The position numbers and the translations under genes were made by a program. Below are positions 29,415 to 39,802 of a stretch of DNA of 54,976 nucleotides, piece by piece. This DNA comes from Asaccharospora irregularis DSM 2635 (lineage in GTDB: Bacteria; Bacillota; Clostridia; Peptostreptococcales; Peptostreptococcaceae), in NCBI RefSeq assembly GCF_900129815.1, contig NZ_FQWX01000015.1, positions 1-54,976 on the forward strand. Direction: 5' to 3'. Position 1 is the first letter of the stretch. Each line of letters opens with the position of its first letter. The notes below the pieces were generated by a model. The model did not search any database. It was given only the letters and a program-made list of their open reading frames with translations, and was not told the origin of the DNA.

Positions 29415-30117
29415 TTAACCTCTTCATTTTTTCGTCATATTGAACTTCTGCTTGAGATTTTCTAATATACATAGGATTTATTGTATAACAAGATTCAATA
29501 TTTTCTCCTTGATTATACTTTTCAAGAGCAATTGAACATAGACTACTTGCTTTAGTCACATTGTGAGAAGGAGAAGGTATTGATATATTTTCTATATCTT
29601 TTAATTTTTCTTCGTATTTATACACAGCCTCTCCGATTAGTATGTAATCATCCTCACTAGATGATATTTCATTTATAAGTTTGTCTATTTCTAAAACATC
29701 AGTATCATTTATCTGAACTAACCTATTTCCTATATATTCAAATTTAGCTGTATACACTTGATTTCTCTGTGCATCTAATATTGAACATATTTTTTTATCG
29801 CATAAGTTCATATTAGCAGCTAACATTTCTAAAGATGTAACACCTACTATAGGAATGTTATTTACATGTGCAATTGCCTTTGCTGTAGCCATACCTATTC
29901 TTAACCCTGTAAATGAACCCGGTCCTACACATATACCTATTAAATCTATATCATTTATATTTAAGTCACTCTCTTTTAGCATATTTTCTATCATAGGCAT
30001 AAGTTTTTGAGAATGAGTTTTTTTAGTGTTAATAGTATATTCACAAACTAACTGATTGTCTTCTATAACTGCCACACTAGCTGCCATTGTGGAAGTGTCT
30101 ATCCCTAATATTCTCAT
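29401..30117 (-). CDS. tsaB: tRNA t6A biosynthesis protein TsaB
   Basis: The inactive paralogue and partner of TsaD in t6A formation. The 238-aa protein starts MRILGIDTSTMAASVAV and has VGPGSFTGLRIGMATAKAIA, the family signature. Stop and start codons with tsaE overlap by one base at 30117, and its 3' end overlaps rimI by 14 bp. Confidence 0.96.
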   Translation of the reverse strand: MRILGIDTSTMAASVAVIEDNQLVCEYTINTKKTHSQKLMPMIENMLKESDLNINDIDLIGICVGPGSFTGLRIGMATAKAIAHVNNIPIVGVTSLEMLAANMNLCDKKICSILDAQRNQVYTAKFEYIGNRLVQINDTDVLEIDKLINEISSSEDDYILIGEAVYKYEEKLKDIENISIPSPSHNVTKASSLCSIALEKYNQGENIESCYTINPMYIRKSQAEVQYDEKMKRLNDGK

Positions 30118-30572
30118 TACTTAATCAACTCCTCAACAATTTTTTCGTATTTTTCTCCTTTTGGAGTTAATATCATCTCTCTTGCCATTTCCTTATATTT
30201 TAACTCTACGTACAGATATTCATCAGGAAGTATATCCTCTATTAAATTTGCCCATTCTATAATGCAAACTCCATCAGAGTTTATGTACTCATCATAACCT
30301 ATATCATACATTTCTTCACTACAACCTATTCTATATACATCAAAATGGTATAAAGGAAGTCTTCCTTCGTATTCATTTACAATAGTAAAGGTCGGACTTG
30401 TTATATAATCATCTACTTCTAGGGCCTTAGCTAAACTCTGAGTCATCGTAGTTTTCCCAGCTCCTAGGTCTCCTATTAGACAAATTACACTCCCAGGCTC
30501 TACTAATTTTCCTAGTTTGTATCCTATTTCTTTTGTCTTTTCTTCATTTTCTAAATATATTTTAACCATCAA
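30117..30572 (-). CDS. tsaE: tRNA t6A biosynthesis ATPase TsaE
   Basis: ATPase needed for turnover of the TsaBD complex. The 151-aa protein has Walker A GDLGAGKTTMTQSLA, the SPTFTIVNEYEG switch and the YHFDVYRI Walker B region. It is first in tsaE-tsaB-rimI-tsaD. The start is uncertain between two adjacent Met codons. Confidence 0.96.
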   Translation of the reverse strand: MMVKIYLENEEKTKEIGYKLGKLVEPGSVICLIGDLGAGKTTMTQSLAKALEVDDYITSPTFTIVNEYEGRLPLYHFDVYRIGCSEEMYDIGYDEYINSDGVCIIEWANLIEDILPDEYLYVELKYKEMAREMILTPKGEKYEKIVEELIK

Positions 30573-30893
30573 TTCATCTCCGTAATTAGCTATTTTAGCT
30601 ATTATTATCAGTACAATTCATTTAAAATTATCTACTAATTTTAGATAATTAAAACTAAATGCCAGTATATTATAAATTTATTAATAGTCGATAACAACTA
30701 TTATCAACTAGATATTATTATATTATAACAAAGTTTCATTATAAAGACCTTATCTGTACAAACTTTTATAGTCTCCTATTTAATACATCAGATTTAATTT
30801 TTCAACTAATAAAAAAATAAAACTATGATATTTCTCAATTTAAAAAGGTATGTATTTAATCTTATCAAAATACATACCCAATAAATTCTTATA
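30573..30893. other. AT-rich gap between ribU and tsaE
   Basis: About 320 bp, very AT-rich, with no open frame of note. It contains the ribU terminator (30838-30878) and presumably the minus-strand promoter of the tsa operon. I cannot choose a promoter with confidence. Confidence 0.6.
30838..30878 (-). terminator. Terminator of ribU
   Basis: GGTATGTATTT and AAATACATACC pair around a 10-nt loop, with TTTTT following on the minus strand. It lies 16 bp after the ribU stop. Confidence 0.82.
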
Positions 30894-31502
30894 TTATTTT
30901 TTAAGTAGCGCCGCCATTTTTTTATATAGAGGTAGTGTTATTAAAGACATCATTGTCGCCTTTACTATGTTAAATGGCACTATCATCCATAATGTAAATG
31001 TTAATAAATCATGAACTTTAGGATTTATTACTGAACCCATACCTATTATCGCATCTAAGCCCATTAAGTTTCCATAAAACGGAAGCATAACAAAGTAATT
31101 CATAAATCCACCTACTACAGCCATACCTATTGTTCCCACTACAAAACCTGTTAGAACTCCTTTTATATCAGATCTTCTCTTATATGAATAGCAAAGTATA
31201 TACACATAAGTTCCGCCTATTAATATATTTGCAATTTCCCCTATTCCTCCTGTAGTTGTGGCAGTTATTAATTGTAGTAAATTCTTTATTACAACTATCA
31301 TAAATCCAGCCATTGGGCCCATAGCCATCCCACCAAATATAGCTGGTATATCTGATATATCAAGCTTTAAAAAATCTGGAAATATTCCAGGAATTGGTGC
31401 TGATATAAACATAAGTATATATGCTATTGCTGATAGTATTGCAACCTTCACTAAAGTTTTTGTTGATAATCTACTACATGTTTTTCTTGATTCAATATTC
31501 AT
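30894..31502 (-). CDS. ribU: Riboflavin ECF transporter S component RibU
   Basis: A substrate-binding membrane subunit for riboflavin uptake that uses a shared ECF energy module. The 202-aa protein has about six helices. The N-terminus LVKVAILSAIAYILMF and the segments FPDFLKLDISDIPAIFG and MGPMAGFMIVVIKNLLQ are typical of RibU. An FMN riboswitch with terminator lies directly upstream, which settles the substrate assignment. Confidence 0.93.
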   Translation of the reverse strand: MNIESRKTCSRLSTKTLVKVAILSAIAYILMFISAPIPGIFPDFLKLDISDIPAIFGGMAMGPMAGFMIVVIKNLLQLITATTTGGIGEIANILIGGTYVYILCYSYKRRSDIKGVLTGFVVGTIGMAVVGGFMNYFVMLPFYGNLMGLDAIIGMGSVINPKVHDLLTFTLWMIVPFNIVKATMMSLITLPLYKKMAALLKK

Positions 31503-31530
31503 AAATAATTCCTCCTAATATTCCTACTAG

Positions 31531-31569
31531 AAAAAATAAAAAGCTCGAAGATTTCATCTTCGAGCTTTT
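31531..31569 (-). terminator. FMN-riboswitch-controlled terminator
   Basis: AAAAGCTCGAAGAT, TTC loop, ATCTTCGAGCTTTT, with T-rich tail on the minus strand. The GAAGAT arm resembles the aptamer P1 strand, as expected for mutually exclusive folding. Confidence 0.87.
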
Positions 31570-31626
31570 ATGGTTATATATAAAAATACAAATTCATGTA
31601 ATTTAATATAATTCTATTCCATAACT

Positions 31627-31740
31627 CTCTTCTCTCATCCAGACTTTACTGTCGGCTTTGGAATTTCACCAAATCATACTACAAAAGTAGTTCGCGGGCT
31701 ATACCGCCGGTAGGGAATTTCACCCTGCCCCGAAGATCTT
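31627..31740 (-). promoter_or_regulatory. FMN riboswitch (RFN element)
   Basis: The minus strand contains the conserved RFN segments GATCTTCGGGGCAGGG, GAAATTCCC, ACCGGCGGTATAGCCCGCG, GATTTGGTGAAATTCC, AAGCCGACAGT and GTCTGGATGAGAGAAG in order. It lies about 120 bp upstream of ribU, with an intrinsic terminator between, so FMN should stop ribU transcription. The 31503-31840 gap contains only this leader. Confidence 0.97.
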
Positions 31741-31840
31741 CTTTGCTATTTTATTTTTCTTCTATGTATAGAATACTCAATACCTATTGCTATGTCAACT
31801 TAAATTTATCCGTTTAATCTTTAAATTCTTTAAGTTTATA

Positions 31841-32998
31841 CTATCTTTTATAAACTACCTTGCCGTCTATTATTGTATATAGCACATTGCTCTCTATTCT
31901 TAAAGGTAAGTTGTCCCATATAACTAAATCTGCATCTTTACCAACTTCTATGGATCCTACTCTATCATCTATACCTAGGGTTTTAGCTGGGTTTATTGTA
32001 ATTGACTTTAAAGCTTCTTCTTCCTTCATACCGTGCTTAACAGCAATACCTGCACATACAGGTAAGTACTGAACTGGTATTACTGGATGATCAGTCATTA
32101 AAGATACATCTAATCCTGAATTAGATAAAATTCCAGCTGTTTCAAAAGTTAAGTTTCTAAGTTCTATTTTAGATCTCTCTGATAATGATGGTCCTACTAC
32201 TACTGGATAATTTTCATCTGCTAATTCTTCAGCTATAAGATGACCCTCTGTACAATGATCTAAAGTAAGTTTCACATTAAACTCTTTGGCTATTCTTATC
32301 GCTGTAAATATATCATCAGCCCTATGTGCATGAACCTTAAAAGGTATTTCTCCCTTTAAAACAGGTATTAAACTCTCCATTTTCATATCATATTCTGGCT
32401 TATCCTGATCTTCATGCTCTTCATATATCTCCAAGTCTTCCAAATACTCCTCTGCCTTCTTTAAATTTTCTCTTAGAAGTGCAGCTATTGCCATCCTAGT
32501 TTGAGGCATTTTTTCATCCTGACCATAACAGCTTTTTGGATTTTCTCCAAATGCTATTTTTGATGCAACAGGATTTTTTATTATCATATTATCTATTCTT
32601 CTTCCAAATGTCTTTATGGCTATACACTGTCCGCCCATTACATTTGCACTCCCTGGAGTAGTACATACTGATGTAATTCCACCCTCATAAGCCTCTTTAA
32701 ATGTTCTGTCCATAGGATTAATTCCATCTATTGGATTTAATTGAGGAGTTATTGGATCTGTCTCTTCATTTCCATCTGCTCCTTCAAATCCCATACCATC
32801 TTCCCAAAGTCCTAAGTGTGTATGGGCATCTATAAACCCTGGAAATATATATTTTCCTTTTGCATCTATAATTTTTGCATCTAAAGGAGCTACTATATCT
32901 TTTCCTATTTCAGCTATTTTGCCATTTTTTATTAAAATATCGCCTTCTATTACTCCATTTGTTATTGTATTTATACTTCCATTTTTTATAAAAATCAT
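31841..32998 (-). CDS. Amidohydrolase, imidazolonepropionase-like
   Basis: A 385-aa metal-dependent hydrolase. The N-terminal composite domain ends in the metal motif PGFIDAHTHLGLWEDG. Further ligands are in FKVHAHRADD, LDHCTEG and SLMTDHPVIP, and the C-terminus has the typical GSIEVGKDADLVIWDN. All main metal ligands of the HutI/dipeptidase subgroup seem present. Substrate cannot be told from sequence; no histidine-degradation genes are nearby. It lies 30 bp after tex on the same strand. Confidence 0.85.
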   Translation of the reverse strand: MIFIKNGSINTITNGVIEGDILIKNGKIAEIGKDIVAPLDAKIIDAKGKYIFPGFIDAHTHLGLWEDGMGFEGADGNEETDPITPQLNPIDGINPMDRTFKEAYEGGITSVCTTPGSANVMGGQCIAIKTFGRRIDNMIIKNPVASKIAFGENPKSCYGQDEKMPQTRMAIAALLRENLKKAEEYLEDLEIYEEHEDQDKPEYDMKMESLIPVLKGEIPFKVHAHRADDIFTAIRIAKEFNVKLTLDHCTEGHLIAEELADENYPVVVGPSLSERSKIELRNLTFETAGILSNSGLDVSLMTDHPVIPVQYLPVCAGIAVKHGMKEEEALKSITINPAKTLGIDDRVGSIEVGKDADLVIWDNLPLRIESNVLYTIIDGKVVYKR

Positions 32999-33028
32999 AT
33001 AATCTCCTCCTCAAGTGCATGCTCTACT

Positions 33029-35170
33029 TTATATTTTCATAGATAAAGCTACTCTTTGCTTATTTAAATCGATACCTATTACTTTAACATCTACTATATC
33101 CCCAACTGTAACTATACTCATAGGGTCTTTTACAAATGTTTTACTCATCTCTGACTTATGAACTAACCCATCATTTTTTATACCAATATCAACGAATGCT
33201 CCAAAATCTACTACATTTCTTACAGTTCCTTTTAAAATCATTCCCTCTTGTATATCTTCTATTTTTAAAACATCAGTTCTAAGTATAGGTTTGATACCTT
33301 CTTCTCTAGGGTCTCTACCCGGTTTTTTTATTTCAGAAATTATATCTTTAAGTGTAACCTGTCCAACTTCTAGTTTTTCACTTAATTCCTTTAATCCAAT
33401 CTCTTTTACCCTAATATCTATATCTTCTATATTTCTATTTTTTACATCATCTAGTGAATATCCTATCATCTCTAACATCTTTTTGCATACATCATAACTC
33501 TCTGGATGCACACCTGTGTTATCTAAAGGATTTTTTGCGTTTATAATTCTCATAAATCCAGCACACTGAGTAAATGCTTGTGGTCCCAACCTCTTTACTT
33601 TTTTTAATTGAGCCCTAGAAGTAAAATCTCCATTTTCTTCTCTATAAGCTACTATATTTTTAGATATTGTTTTACTTATACCTGCTATATGTTCTAATAA
33701 AGAGTATGACGCCGTGTTTAAATCTACTCCAACGCTATTTACCGAATCCTCTACCACTCCAGACAATACTTCTTCTAGTCTTTTTTTGTTTAAGTCATGT
33801 TGGTATTGCCCTACTCCTATACTCTTTGGATCTATTTTTACAAGTTCTGCAAGAGGATCTTGTAATCTTCTTCCTATAGATATTGCCCCTCTTATAGAAA
33901 CATTTATATCAGGGTGTTCTTCATTAGCAAGTTCTGATGCCGAATAAACTGATGCTCCTGCCTCACTGACTATTACATACTGAACTTCCTCATTTATTTC
34001 CTTTATCATATCTGATACAAACTTCTCTGATTCTCTTGAAGCTGTCCCGTTTCCTATAGCAATTACATCTATATTGTATTTCTTAATTAACTCTTTTAAA
34101 GTCTTTTTTGCACCTTCAACATTATTTTGGGGCTCTGTAGGATAAACAGTTGTATAGTCTAGTAGCCTTCCGTTTTTATCTACTACAGCTATTTTACAAC
34201 CTGTTCTAAATGCTGGGTCAAATCCCATAACGACCTTGTCCTTTAGCGGTGGTTGAAGAAGTAAACTCTTTATATTTTTACCAAATACGCTTATAGCTCT
34301 CTCCTGAGCTATCTCAGTCAAATGATTTCTTATTTCTCTTTCTATAGACGGGAAAATTAACCTTTTATAAGAGTCCTCTATAGCTGCTACTATTTCTTCT
34401 TTGTTGTTTATATTATTATTTTTTACATACTCATTTATTATAAAATTAAGTACTTTATCGTTATTAATTTCTAGTTTTACCTTTAGCAGATTTTCTTTTT
34501 CTCCTCTATTCACTGCTAGTGTTCTATGAGGAGCCATGTTTTTTACACCCTCACTATAATCATAATACATCTCATAAACAGATTTCTCATCTGTTGTGTT
34601 TTTTGTAACTATGACACCTTCTCTTAGAGCTAATTCCCTAATATGTTTTCTTATCTTAGCATCGTCTGATACTATTTCAGCTATTATATCTCTTGCCCCA
34701 TCCAAAGCATCTTTTTCAGAGTTGACTTGTTTTTCTTCGTTTATGTACTTAGCGGCCTCTTTTTGTATATCTTCTATATTATTTTTTAAGATAGATAAAG
34801 CAAGTTCCTCTAACCCTTTTTCCTTAGCTATAGTTGCCCTAGTTCTTTTCTTTTGTTTGTATGGTGCGTAAATATCTTCTACTTCTTGAAGTGTATTTGC
34901 TTTTTCTATATTTTTCTTTATTTCATCTGTAAGTTTACCTTGTTCATATATTATCCTTATTACATCATCTTTTCTAGTTTGCAAATTTCTAAGGTATATT
35001 AGTTTCTCATAGAACTGTCTTAAAGTGACATCACTCATTTCACCAGTCATTTCTTTTCTATATCTAGCGATAAATGGTATAGTGTTACCTTCGTCTATAA
35101 GCTTTATAGTATTATTTATTTGTTCATCTCTAAGATTGAATTCTTGTTTTAAAATTGCATTTATATCCAT
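33029..35170 (-). CDS. tex: Tex-family RNA-binding transcription accessory protein
   Basis: A 713-aa cytoplasmic protein related to eukaryotic Spt6. The order is: N-terminal helical domain with FIARYRKEMTGEMSD, a YqgF/RuvC-like domain (VMGFDPAFRTGCKIAVVD), tandem HhH motifs (about 490-570, including VGVDLNTASYSLLEHIAG), and a C-terminal S1 domain (about 635-705, VVDFGAFVDIGIKNDGL). Its role in bacteria is still poorly defined. A terminator separates it from prfB. Confidence 0.95.
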   Translation of the reverse strand: MDINAILKQEFNLRDEQINNTIKLIDEGNTIPFIARYRKEMTGEMSDVTLRQFYEKLIYLRNLQTRKDDVIRIIYEQGKLTDEIKKNIEKANTLQEVEDIYAPYKQKKRTRATIAKEKGLEELALSILKNNIEDIQKEAAKYINEEKQVNSEKDALDGARDIIAEIVSDDAKIRKHIRELALREGVIVTKNTTDEKSVYEMYYDYSEGVKNMAPHRTLAVNRGEKENLLKVKLEINNDKVLNFIINEYVKNNNINNKEEIVAAIEDSYKRLIFPSIEREIRNHLTEIAQERAISVFGKNIKSLLLQPPLKDKVVMGFDPAFRTGCKIAVVDKNGRLLDYTTVYPTEPQNNVEGAKKTLKELIKKYNIDVIAIGNGTASRESEKFVSDMIKEINEEVQYVIVSEAGASVYSASELANEEHPDINVSIRGAISIGRRLQDPLAELVKIDPKSIGVGQYQHDLNKKRLEEVLSGVVEDSVNSVGVDLNTASYSLLEHIAGISKTISKNIVAYREENGDFTSRAQLKKVKRLGPQAFTQCAGFMRIINAKNPLDNTGVHPESYDVCKKMLEMIGYSLDDVKNRNIEDIDIRVKEIGLKELSEKLEVGQVTLKDIISEIKKPGRDPREEGIKPILRTDVLKIEDIQEGMILKGTVRNVVDFGAFVDIGIKNDGLVHKSEMSKTFVKDPMSIVTVGDIVDVKVIGIDLNKQRVALSMKI

Positions 35171-35189
35171 GGTACCTATCCCCTTTGCT

Positions 35190-35224
35190 TAAAATAAGGC
35201 TTAAGAATTAAATTCTCAAGCCTT
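35190..35224 (-). terminator. Terminator between prfB and tex
   Basis: AAGGCTTAAGAATT and AATTCTCAAGCCTT form a long stem with one mismatch; A/T runs on each side. It lies 5 bp after the prfB stop and before the tex start. Confidence 0.75.
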
Positions 35225-35229
35225 ATATC

Positions 35230-36340
35230 TTAATTTTTTGTTTTATTCATTTTTAGATATTCATTCATAAAGAAGTCTATATTTCCATCCATAACACTAT
35301 CAACATTTCCTACTTCTGCATTGGTTCTATGATCCTTTACCAATTTATATGGTTGGAATACATAGGATCTTATCTGACTTCCCCATGTTATTTGAGAATA
35401 TTTTCCCTGTATATCTTCTATTTTTTCTTTTTGTTCTAATTCTTTAATTTCTATAAGTTTTGCCATAAGCATTTTCATGGCTCTATCTTTATTTAAGTGT
35501 TGCGATCTCTCATTTTGACACTGAACAACTATGCCTGTAGGTATATGAGTTACTCTTACAGCCGAATCTGTAGTATTTACATGTTGACCTCCAGCACCAG
35601 AAGCTCTATATGTGTCTATTTTCAAATCTGATTGATTGATATCTATCTGGATATCATTATCTAGTTCTGGTGTAACATCTATAGATGCAAAAGATGTATG
35701 TCTTTTACCAGAAGTGTCAAATGGAGATATTCTAACTAGCCTGTGGACCCCTTTTTCACTTTTTAGGTATCCATATGCATTGAAACCTTCTACCAATAAT
35801 ACAGCTGTTTTTATACCCGCTGCTGGGTCTGAGATTAGGTCTAACAGTTTAACCTTATGACCTTTTCCCTCTGCCCATCTTATATACATTCTAAGTAGCA
35901 TCTGAGCCCAATCTTGAGCATCTAATCCACCAGTCCCAGCATTTATAGATACAATTGCATTATTTTTATCATATTCTCCATTTAAAAGAGTCTTTATTCT
36001 CATATTATCTATATTTTTTTTAAGATTTTCAATAGACTTTTCTATATCACTCTCAACAGAACTATCATCTTCTTCTAGTCCTATTTCAATCAATATTTCT
36101 ATCTCTTCTACTATCTCTTTTAATGAATTATACTCATCTACTGTTTCTTTTAAAACTTTTGTAGATTGTAGCAGATTTTGTGCTGACTCGTTGTCATTCC
36201 AAAAATCTTCCTTGCTCATTTTTTGTTCATTGTCTTTGATTTTAGAATTTAATCTATCTATGTCAAAGAGAATCCCTCAATTCTTCTATATTTGAGGTTA
36301 GCTTTTCTAAACTATATTTATATTCTTTTATGTTTAACAC
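35230..36340 (-). CDS. prfB: Peptide chain release factor 2 (programmed +1 frameshift)
   Basis: RF2 ends translation at UGA and UAA. The first frame starts at GTG 36340 after TAGGAGG and reaches an in-frame TGA at 36263-36265 after 25 codons. A +1 shift on CTT TGAC continues into the main frame and gives about 369 aa, normal for RF2. Key motifs are ISPFDTSGKRHTSF (SPF codon-recognition motif) and SGAGGQHVNTTDSAV (GGQ). The start is 14 bp after secA, so prfB is likely co-transcribed with it. Confidence 0.96.
36262..36276 (-). other. prfB: RF2 autoregulatory frameshift site
   Basis: The minus strand reads GAGGGATTCTCTTTGAC: a purine-rich Shine-Dalgarno-like stretch, then CTT TGA C. This is the conserved +1 site by which RF2 levels control their own synthesis. 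Confidence 0.93.
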
Positions 36341-36354
36341 CTATTCCTCCTAAA

Positions 36355-39027
36355 TTACTTTCCACAACATTTTTTATATTTTTTGCCACTTCCACAAGGG
36401 CATTCATCATTTCTTCCTACTTGCTCATCTTTTCTTACAGTTTTATTCTCTGGTTCGTCGCTTGCACTAGAAGATATCTTTTCTAGGTCCACCACTTGTT
36501 TTCTTTCAACTGGTGCCTCTACTGTTATATTAAACAGATATTTAACTGTGTCTTCTTGAATATGTTTAGTCATTTCATCAAACATATCAAATCCTTCTAT
36601 CTTGTATGCAACTACAGGGTCCTGTTGTCCTATAGCACGAAGGCCTATACCTTGACGTAACTGATCCATAGCATCTATATGATCCATCCAGTGGCTATCA
36701 ACAGATTGAAGAAGTATAACTCTTTCTACCTCTCTCATTCTCTCAGAACCAACTAGTTCTTCTTTAGCTCCATATATTTTCATTGCTATTTCATAAACTT
36801 TTTCTACTATTTCAGACTGATTTAATTTTTCTATGTCAGGTATTTCTATGCTTCCTTTAGGCATGAATTGATGATACATATATTCTTTGAATCCTTCTTC
36901 ATTAAATCCAGTTTCTATAAAGTAAGCATTTACACCTTCTTCTATTATAGAATGTATCATACCCTCTATCTGCTCTTTTAAGTTTTCTCCAGCTAGAACA
37001 CGACTTCTCTCTCCATACATTATCTCTCTTTGCTTGTTCATAACATCATCGTATTGAAGTACATGTTTTCTTATCCCAAAGTTTTTACCTTCTACTTTCT
37101 TTTGTGCACCTTCTATAGACTTACTTAGTATCTTGTGTTCTATAGGCATATCTTCCTCTAGACCTATCTTATCTACTATTCTAGATATCTTGTCACTTCC
37201 AAATAGTCTCATTAGATCATCATCTAGTGCTATGTAGAATCTTGAACTTCCTGGGTCACCTTGACGCCCAGCACGACCTCTTAACTGGTTATCTATTCTT
37301 CTAGCCTCGTGGCGTTCTGTACCAATTATAGCCAATCCACCAGCCTCTATAACCTGTTTTTGTTCTTCTTCTGTTTGTTTTTTATATTTTGTAAGTAATT
37401 TGTCATACTCCTGCTTAGCTTTTAATATTTCATCATTTTCATCTAGTTCTGAAGCGTCTAGTGCAGAATCTACCTTATTTATTATATCTTCACTATACCC
37501 TAATCTTTTCATTTCTTTTTTAGTTAAAAATACAGGGTTACCTCCTAAAACTATATCCGTACCACGTCCTGCCATATTAGTAGCAATTGTTACTGCCCCT
37601 AATCTACCAGCTTGTGCTATTATTTCTGCCTCTTTATCATGGTGTTTTGCATTTAATACCTCATGCTTAACCCCTCTTCTCTTTAGTAACTGAGATAATA
37701 ACTCGGATTTTTCTATTGAAACTGTACCTACAAGTATAGGCTGCTTAACTTTTGTTCTTTCTATTATATCTTCAACTACCGCATTAAATTTACCTATTTG
37801 GTTTTTGTAAACTGCATCTGGTAAATCCTCTCTTATAACTGGTTTATTAGTTGGAATTTGGAAAACATCCATTTTGTATATTGCTTTAAATTCTTCTTCC
37901 TCTGTTTTTGCAGTACCAGTCATACCAGCAATTTTATTGTACATTCTAAAGTAATTTTGGAACGTTACAGTAGCCAAAGTTTTAGATTCTCTTTGTATTT
38001 TCAATCCTTCTTTAGCCTCTATTGCTTGGTGTAATCCTTCTGAGTATCTTCTACCAAACATAAGTCTTCCTGTAAACTCATCTACTATTACTATTTCTCC
38101 ATCTTTAGCAACATAATCAACATCACTTTTCATTATTTTATGCGCTCTTAGAGCTTGGTTTATATGATGATATAGTTCAGTGTGAGCTATATCTGTTATA
38201 TTATCAACATTAAAGTATACTTCTGCTTTTTGTATACCTGATTCAGTTAGTGATATTGATTTTTGTTTTTCATCTAATTCGTAATCACCTTCTCTTAGAG
38301 TTAAAACAAATGTATTTGCATCAGAGTATAAATGAGTAGATTTATCCCCAGGTCCTGATATTATAAGTGGAGTTCTTGCCTCATCTATAAGTATTGAATC
38401 GACCTCATCGACTATAGCATAGTTAAGTTCCCTTTGAACCATTTGTTCTTTATGAATAACCATGTTATCTTTTAGGTAGTCAAATCCGTATTCATTGTTT
38501 GTACCATAAGTTATATCACAATTATACTGTTCTCTTCTAACAGTTGGATTTTGACCATGAACGATTACCCCTACTGTCATTCCTAAAAACTCATATATTT
38601 TTCCCATCTCTTCTTTATCACGCTTTGCCAAGTAATCATTTACTGTTACTACATGTACCCCTTTACCCGTAAGCGCATTTAAATAAACAGGTGCTGTTGC
38701 AACTAAAGTTTTCCCTTCACCTGTTTTCATCTCAGCTATTCTACCCTGATGAAGAACTATTCCTCCAATAAGCTGAACCCTATAGTGTCTCATTCCTAAT
38801 ACTCTCTTAGATGCTTCTCTAACAACCGCAAAAGCTTCTGGTAATATATCATCCAAGCTTTCACCCTTAGCTATTCTATCTTTAAATATATTAGTCATGT
38901 TTTTAAGTTCTTTATCTGACATACTAGAAAACTTAGATTCAAAAGAATCTATTACGTCTACTGTTTTATTAAATTTCTTTAGTTCTTTTTTATCTGCCAT
39001 ATTAAATAAGCTATCCATAAAACCCAT
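36355..39027 (-). CDS. secA: Preprotein translocase ATPase SecA
   Basis: Motor ATPase of the Sec export system. The protein contains the Walker A region [12 protein letters not shown], the [11 protein letters not shown] motif, the TFQNYFRMY and [11 protein letters not shown] helicase motifs, and a C-terminal zinc-binding tail [17 protein letters not shown] (SEC-C). I start at ATG 39027 ([10 protein letters not shown]), with GGAG 11 bases upstream; the longer frame to 39069 lacks a site, giving about 890 aa. It is followed closely by prfB. Confidence 0.97.
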   Translation of the reverse strand: MGFMDSLFNMADKKELKKFNKTVDVIDSFESKFSSMSDKELKNMTNIFKDRIAKGESLDDILPEAFAVVREASKRVLGMRHYRVQLIGGIVLHQGRIAEMKTGEGKTLVATAPVYLNALTGKGVHVVTVNDYLAKRDKEEMGKIYEFLGMTVGVIVHGQNPTVRREQYNCDITYGTNNEYGFDYLKDNMVIHKEQMVQRELNYAIVDEVDSILIDEARTPLIISGPGDKSTHLYSDANTFVLTLREGDYELDEKQKSISLTESGIQKAEVYFNVDNITDIAHTELYHHINQALRAHKIMKSDVDYVAKDGEIVIVDEFTGRLMFGRRYSEGLHQAIEAKEGLKIQRESKTLATVTFQNYFRMYNKIAGMTGTAKTEEEEFKAIYKMDVFQIPTNKPVIREDLPDAVYKNQIGKFNAVVEDIIERTKVKQPILVGTVSIEKSELLSQLLKRRGVKHEVLNAKHHDKEAEIIAQAGRLGAVTIATNMAGRGTDIVLGGNPVFLTKKEMKRLGYSEDIINKVDSALDASELDENDEILKAKQEYDKLLTKYKKQTEEEQKQVIEAGGLAIIGTERHEARRIDNQLRGRAGRQGDPGSSRFYIALDDDLMRLFGSDKISRIVDKIGLEEDMPIEHKILSKSIEGAQKKVEGKNFGIRKHVLQYDDVMNKQREIMYGERSRVLAGENLKEQIEGMIHSIIEEGVNAYFIETGFNEEGFKEYMYHQFMPKGSIEIPDIEKLNQSEIVEKVYEIAMKIYGAKEELVGSERMREVERVILLQSVDSHWMDHIDAMDQLRQGIGLRAIGQQDPVVAYKIEGFDMFDEMTKHIQEDTVKYLFNITVEAPVERKQVVDLEKISSSASDEPENKTVRKDEQVGRNDECPCGSGKKYKKCCGK

Positions 39028-39186
39028 GTTAAACATCTCTCCTCGTGCTTTTATTGTACTAATATTCATTTTACCATAAAAATTGTATATTTAATATTAA
39101 TTTAAAATCCTATCTAGGTATTAGTTTCAGTATTCTATTTATGTACATAATTTTAGTATATAATTCAAATTTATGTATAATCACGT

Positions 39187-39225
39187 TGAAAAAGCTACCA
39201 ATAATTAAATTTTTACCGGTAGCTT
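39187..39225 (-). terminator. Terminator of hpf
   Basis: AAGCTACC and GGTAGCTT form an 8-bp stem, with TTTTTC following on the minus strand. It lies about 30 bp after the hpf stop. Confidence 0.75.
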
Positions 39226-39253
39226 AAAGTTATATAGATAAATCTAAATTATA

Positions 39254-39802
39254 TTATTCGTGTTCTATTAGTCCATATCCTCCTGATTTTCTTTTATATA
39301 CTGTGGATATATCGTCTGTATCTACATTTCTAAACATATAAAATTCATGACCTATTAATTCCATTTGTAGCACTGCTTCCTCTGGACTCATAGGTTTCAT
39401 ATCAAACTTTTTACGTCTTTTTATAACTATTTCTAAATCAGTATCCTCCTCTAATTCATTTGTATCCTCAGTAAAATCTGTTCCTTCGTATTTAATGCTC
39501 TTACTAGTTTGTGTTCTATCTATTAGTTTGTTCTTATATCTTCTAAGTTGTCTATTTAACTTATCATAAACAACATCTATTGCCGCATATAAATTCTCTT
39601 CACTATCCTCTGCTCTAATTATAGGTCCACTTATAGGAATTATTGTAACTTCAATAGTTTGTCTCGCTTTTTTTGCCCTCACAGTAACTCTAACCTCTGT
39701 ATTTGGATGAAGATAATGATCTATTCTTCCTAATTTCTCTTCTATTGCAGCTTTTATTCCAGGAGTCAACTCCATTTGTTTTCCAGATATTATCATATTC
39801 AT
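39254..39802 (-). CDS. hpf: Long-form ribosome hibernation promoting factor
   Basis: Dimerises 70S ribosomes into inactive 100S particles in stationary phase. The 182-aa length and two-domain layout define the long form: an N-terminal S30AE domain (about 1-100, start MNMIISGKQMELTPGIKAAI) and a C-terminal dimerisation domain (about 125-180, ending KRKSGGYGLIEHE, containing EAVLQMELIGHEFYMFRN). A raiA-motif RNA lies upstream, in the usual comFC-raiA RNA-hpf order. Confidence 0.96.
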   Translation of the reverse strand: MNMIISGKQMELTPGIKAAIEEKLGRIDHYLHPNTEVRVTVRAKKARQTIEVTIIPISGPIIRAEDSEENLYAAIDVVYDKLNRQLRRYKNKLIDRTQTSKSIKYEGTDFTEDTNELEEDTDLEIVIKRRKKFDMKPMSPEEAVLQMELIGHEFYMFRNVDTDDISTVYKRKSGGYGLIEHE

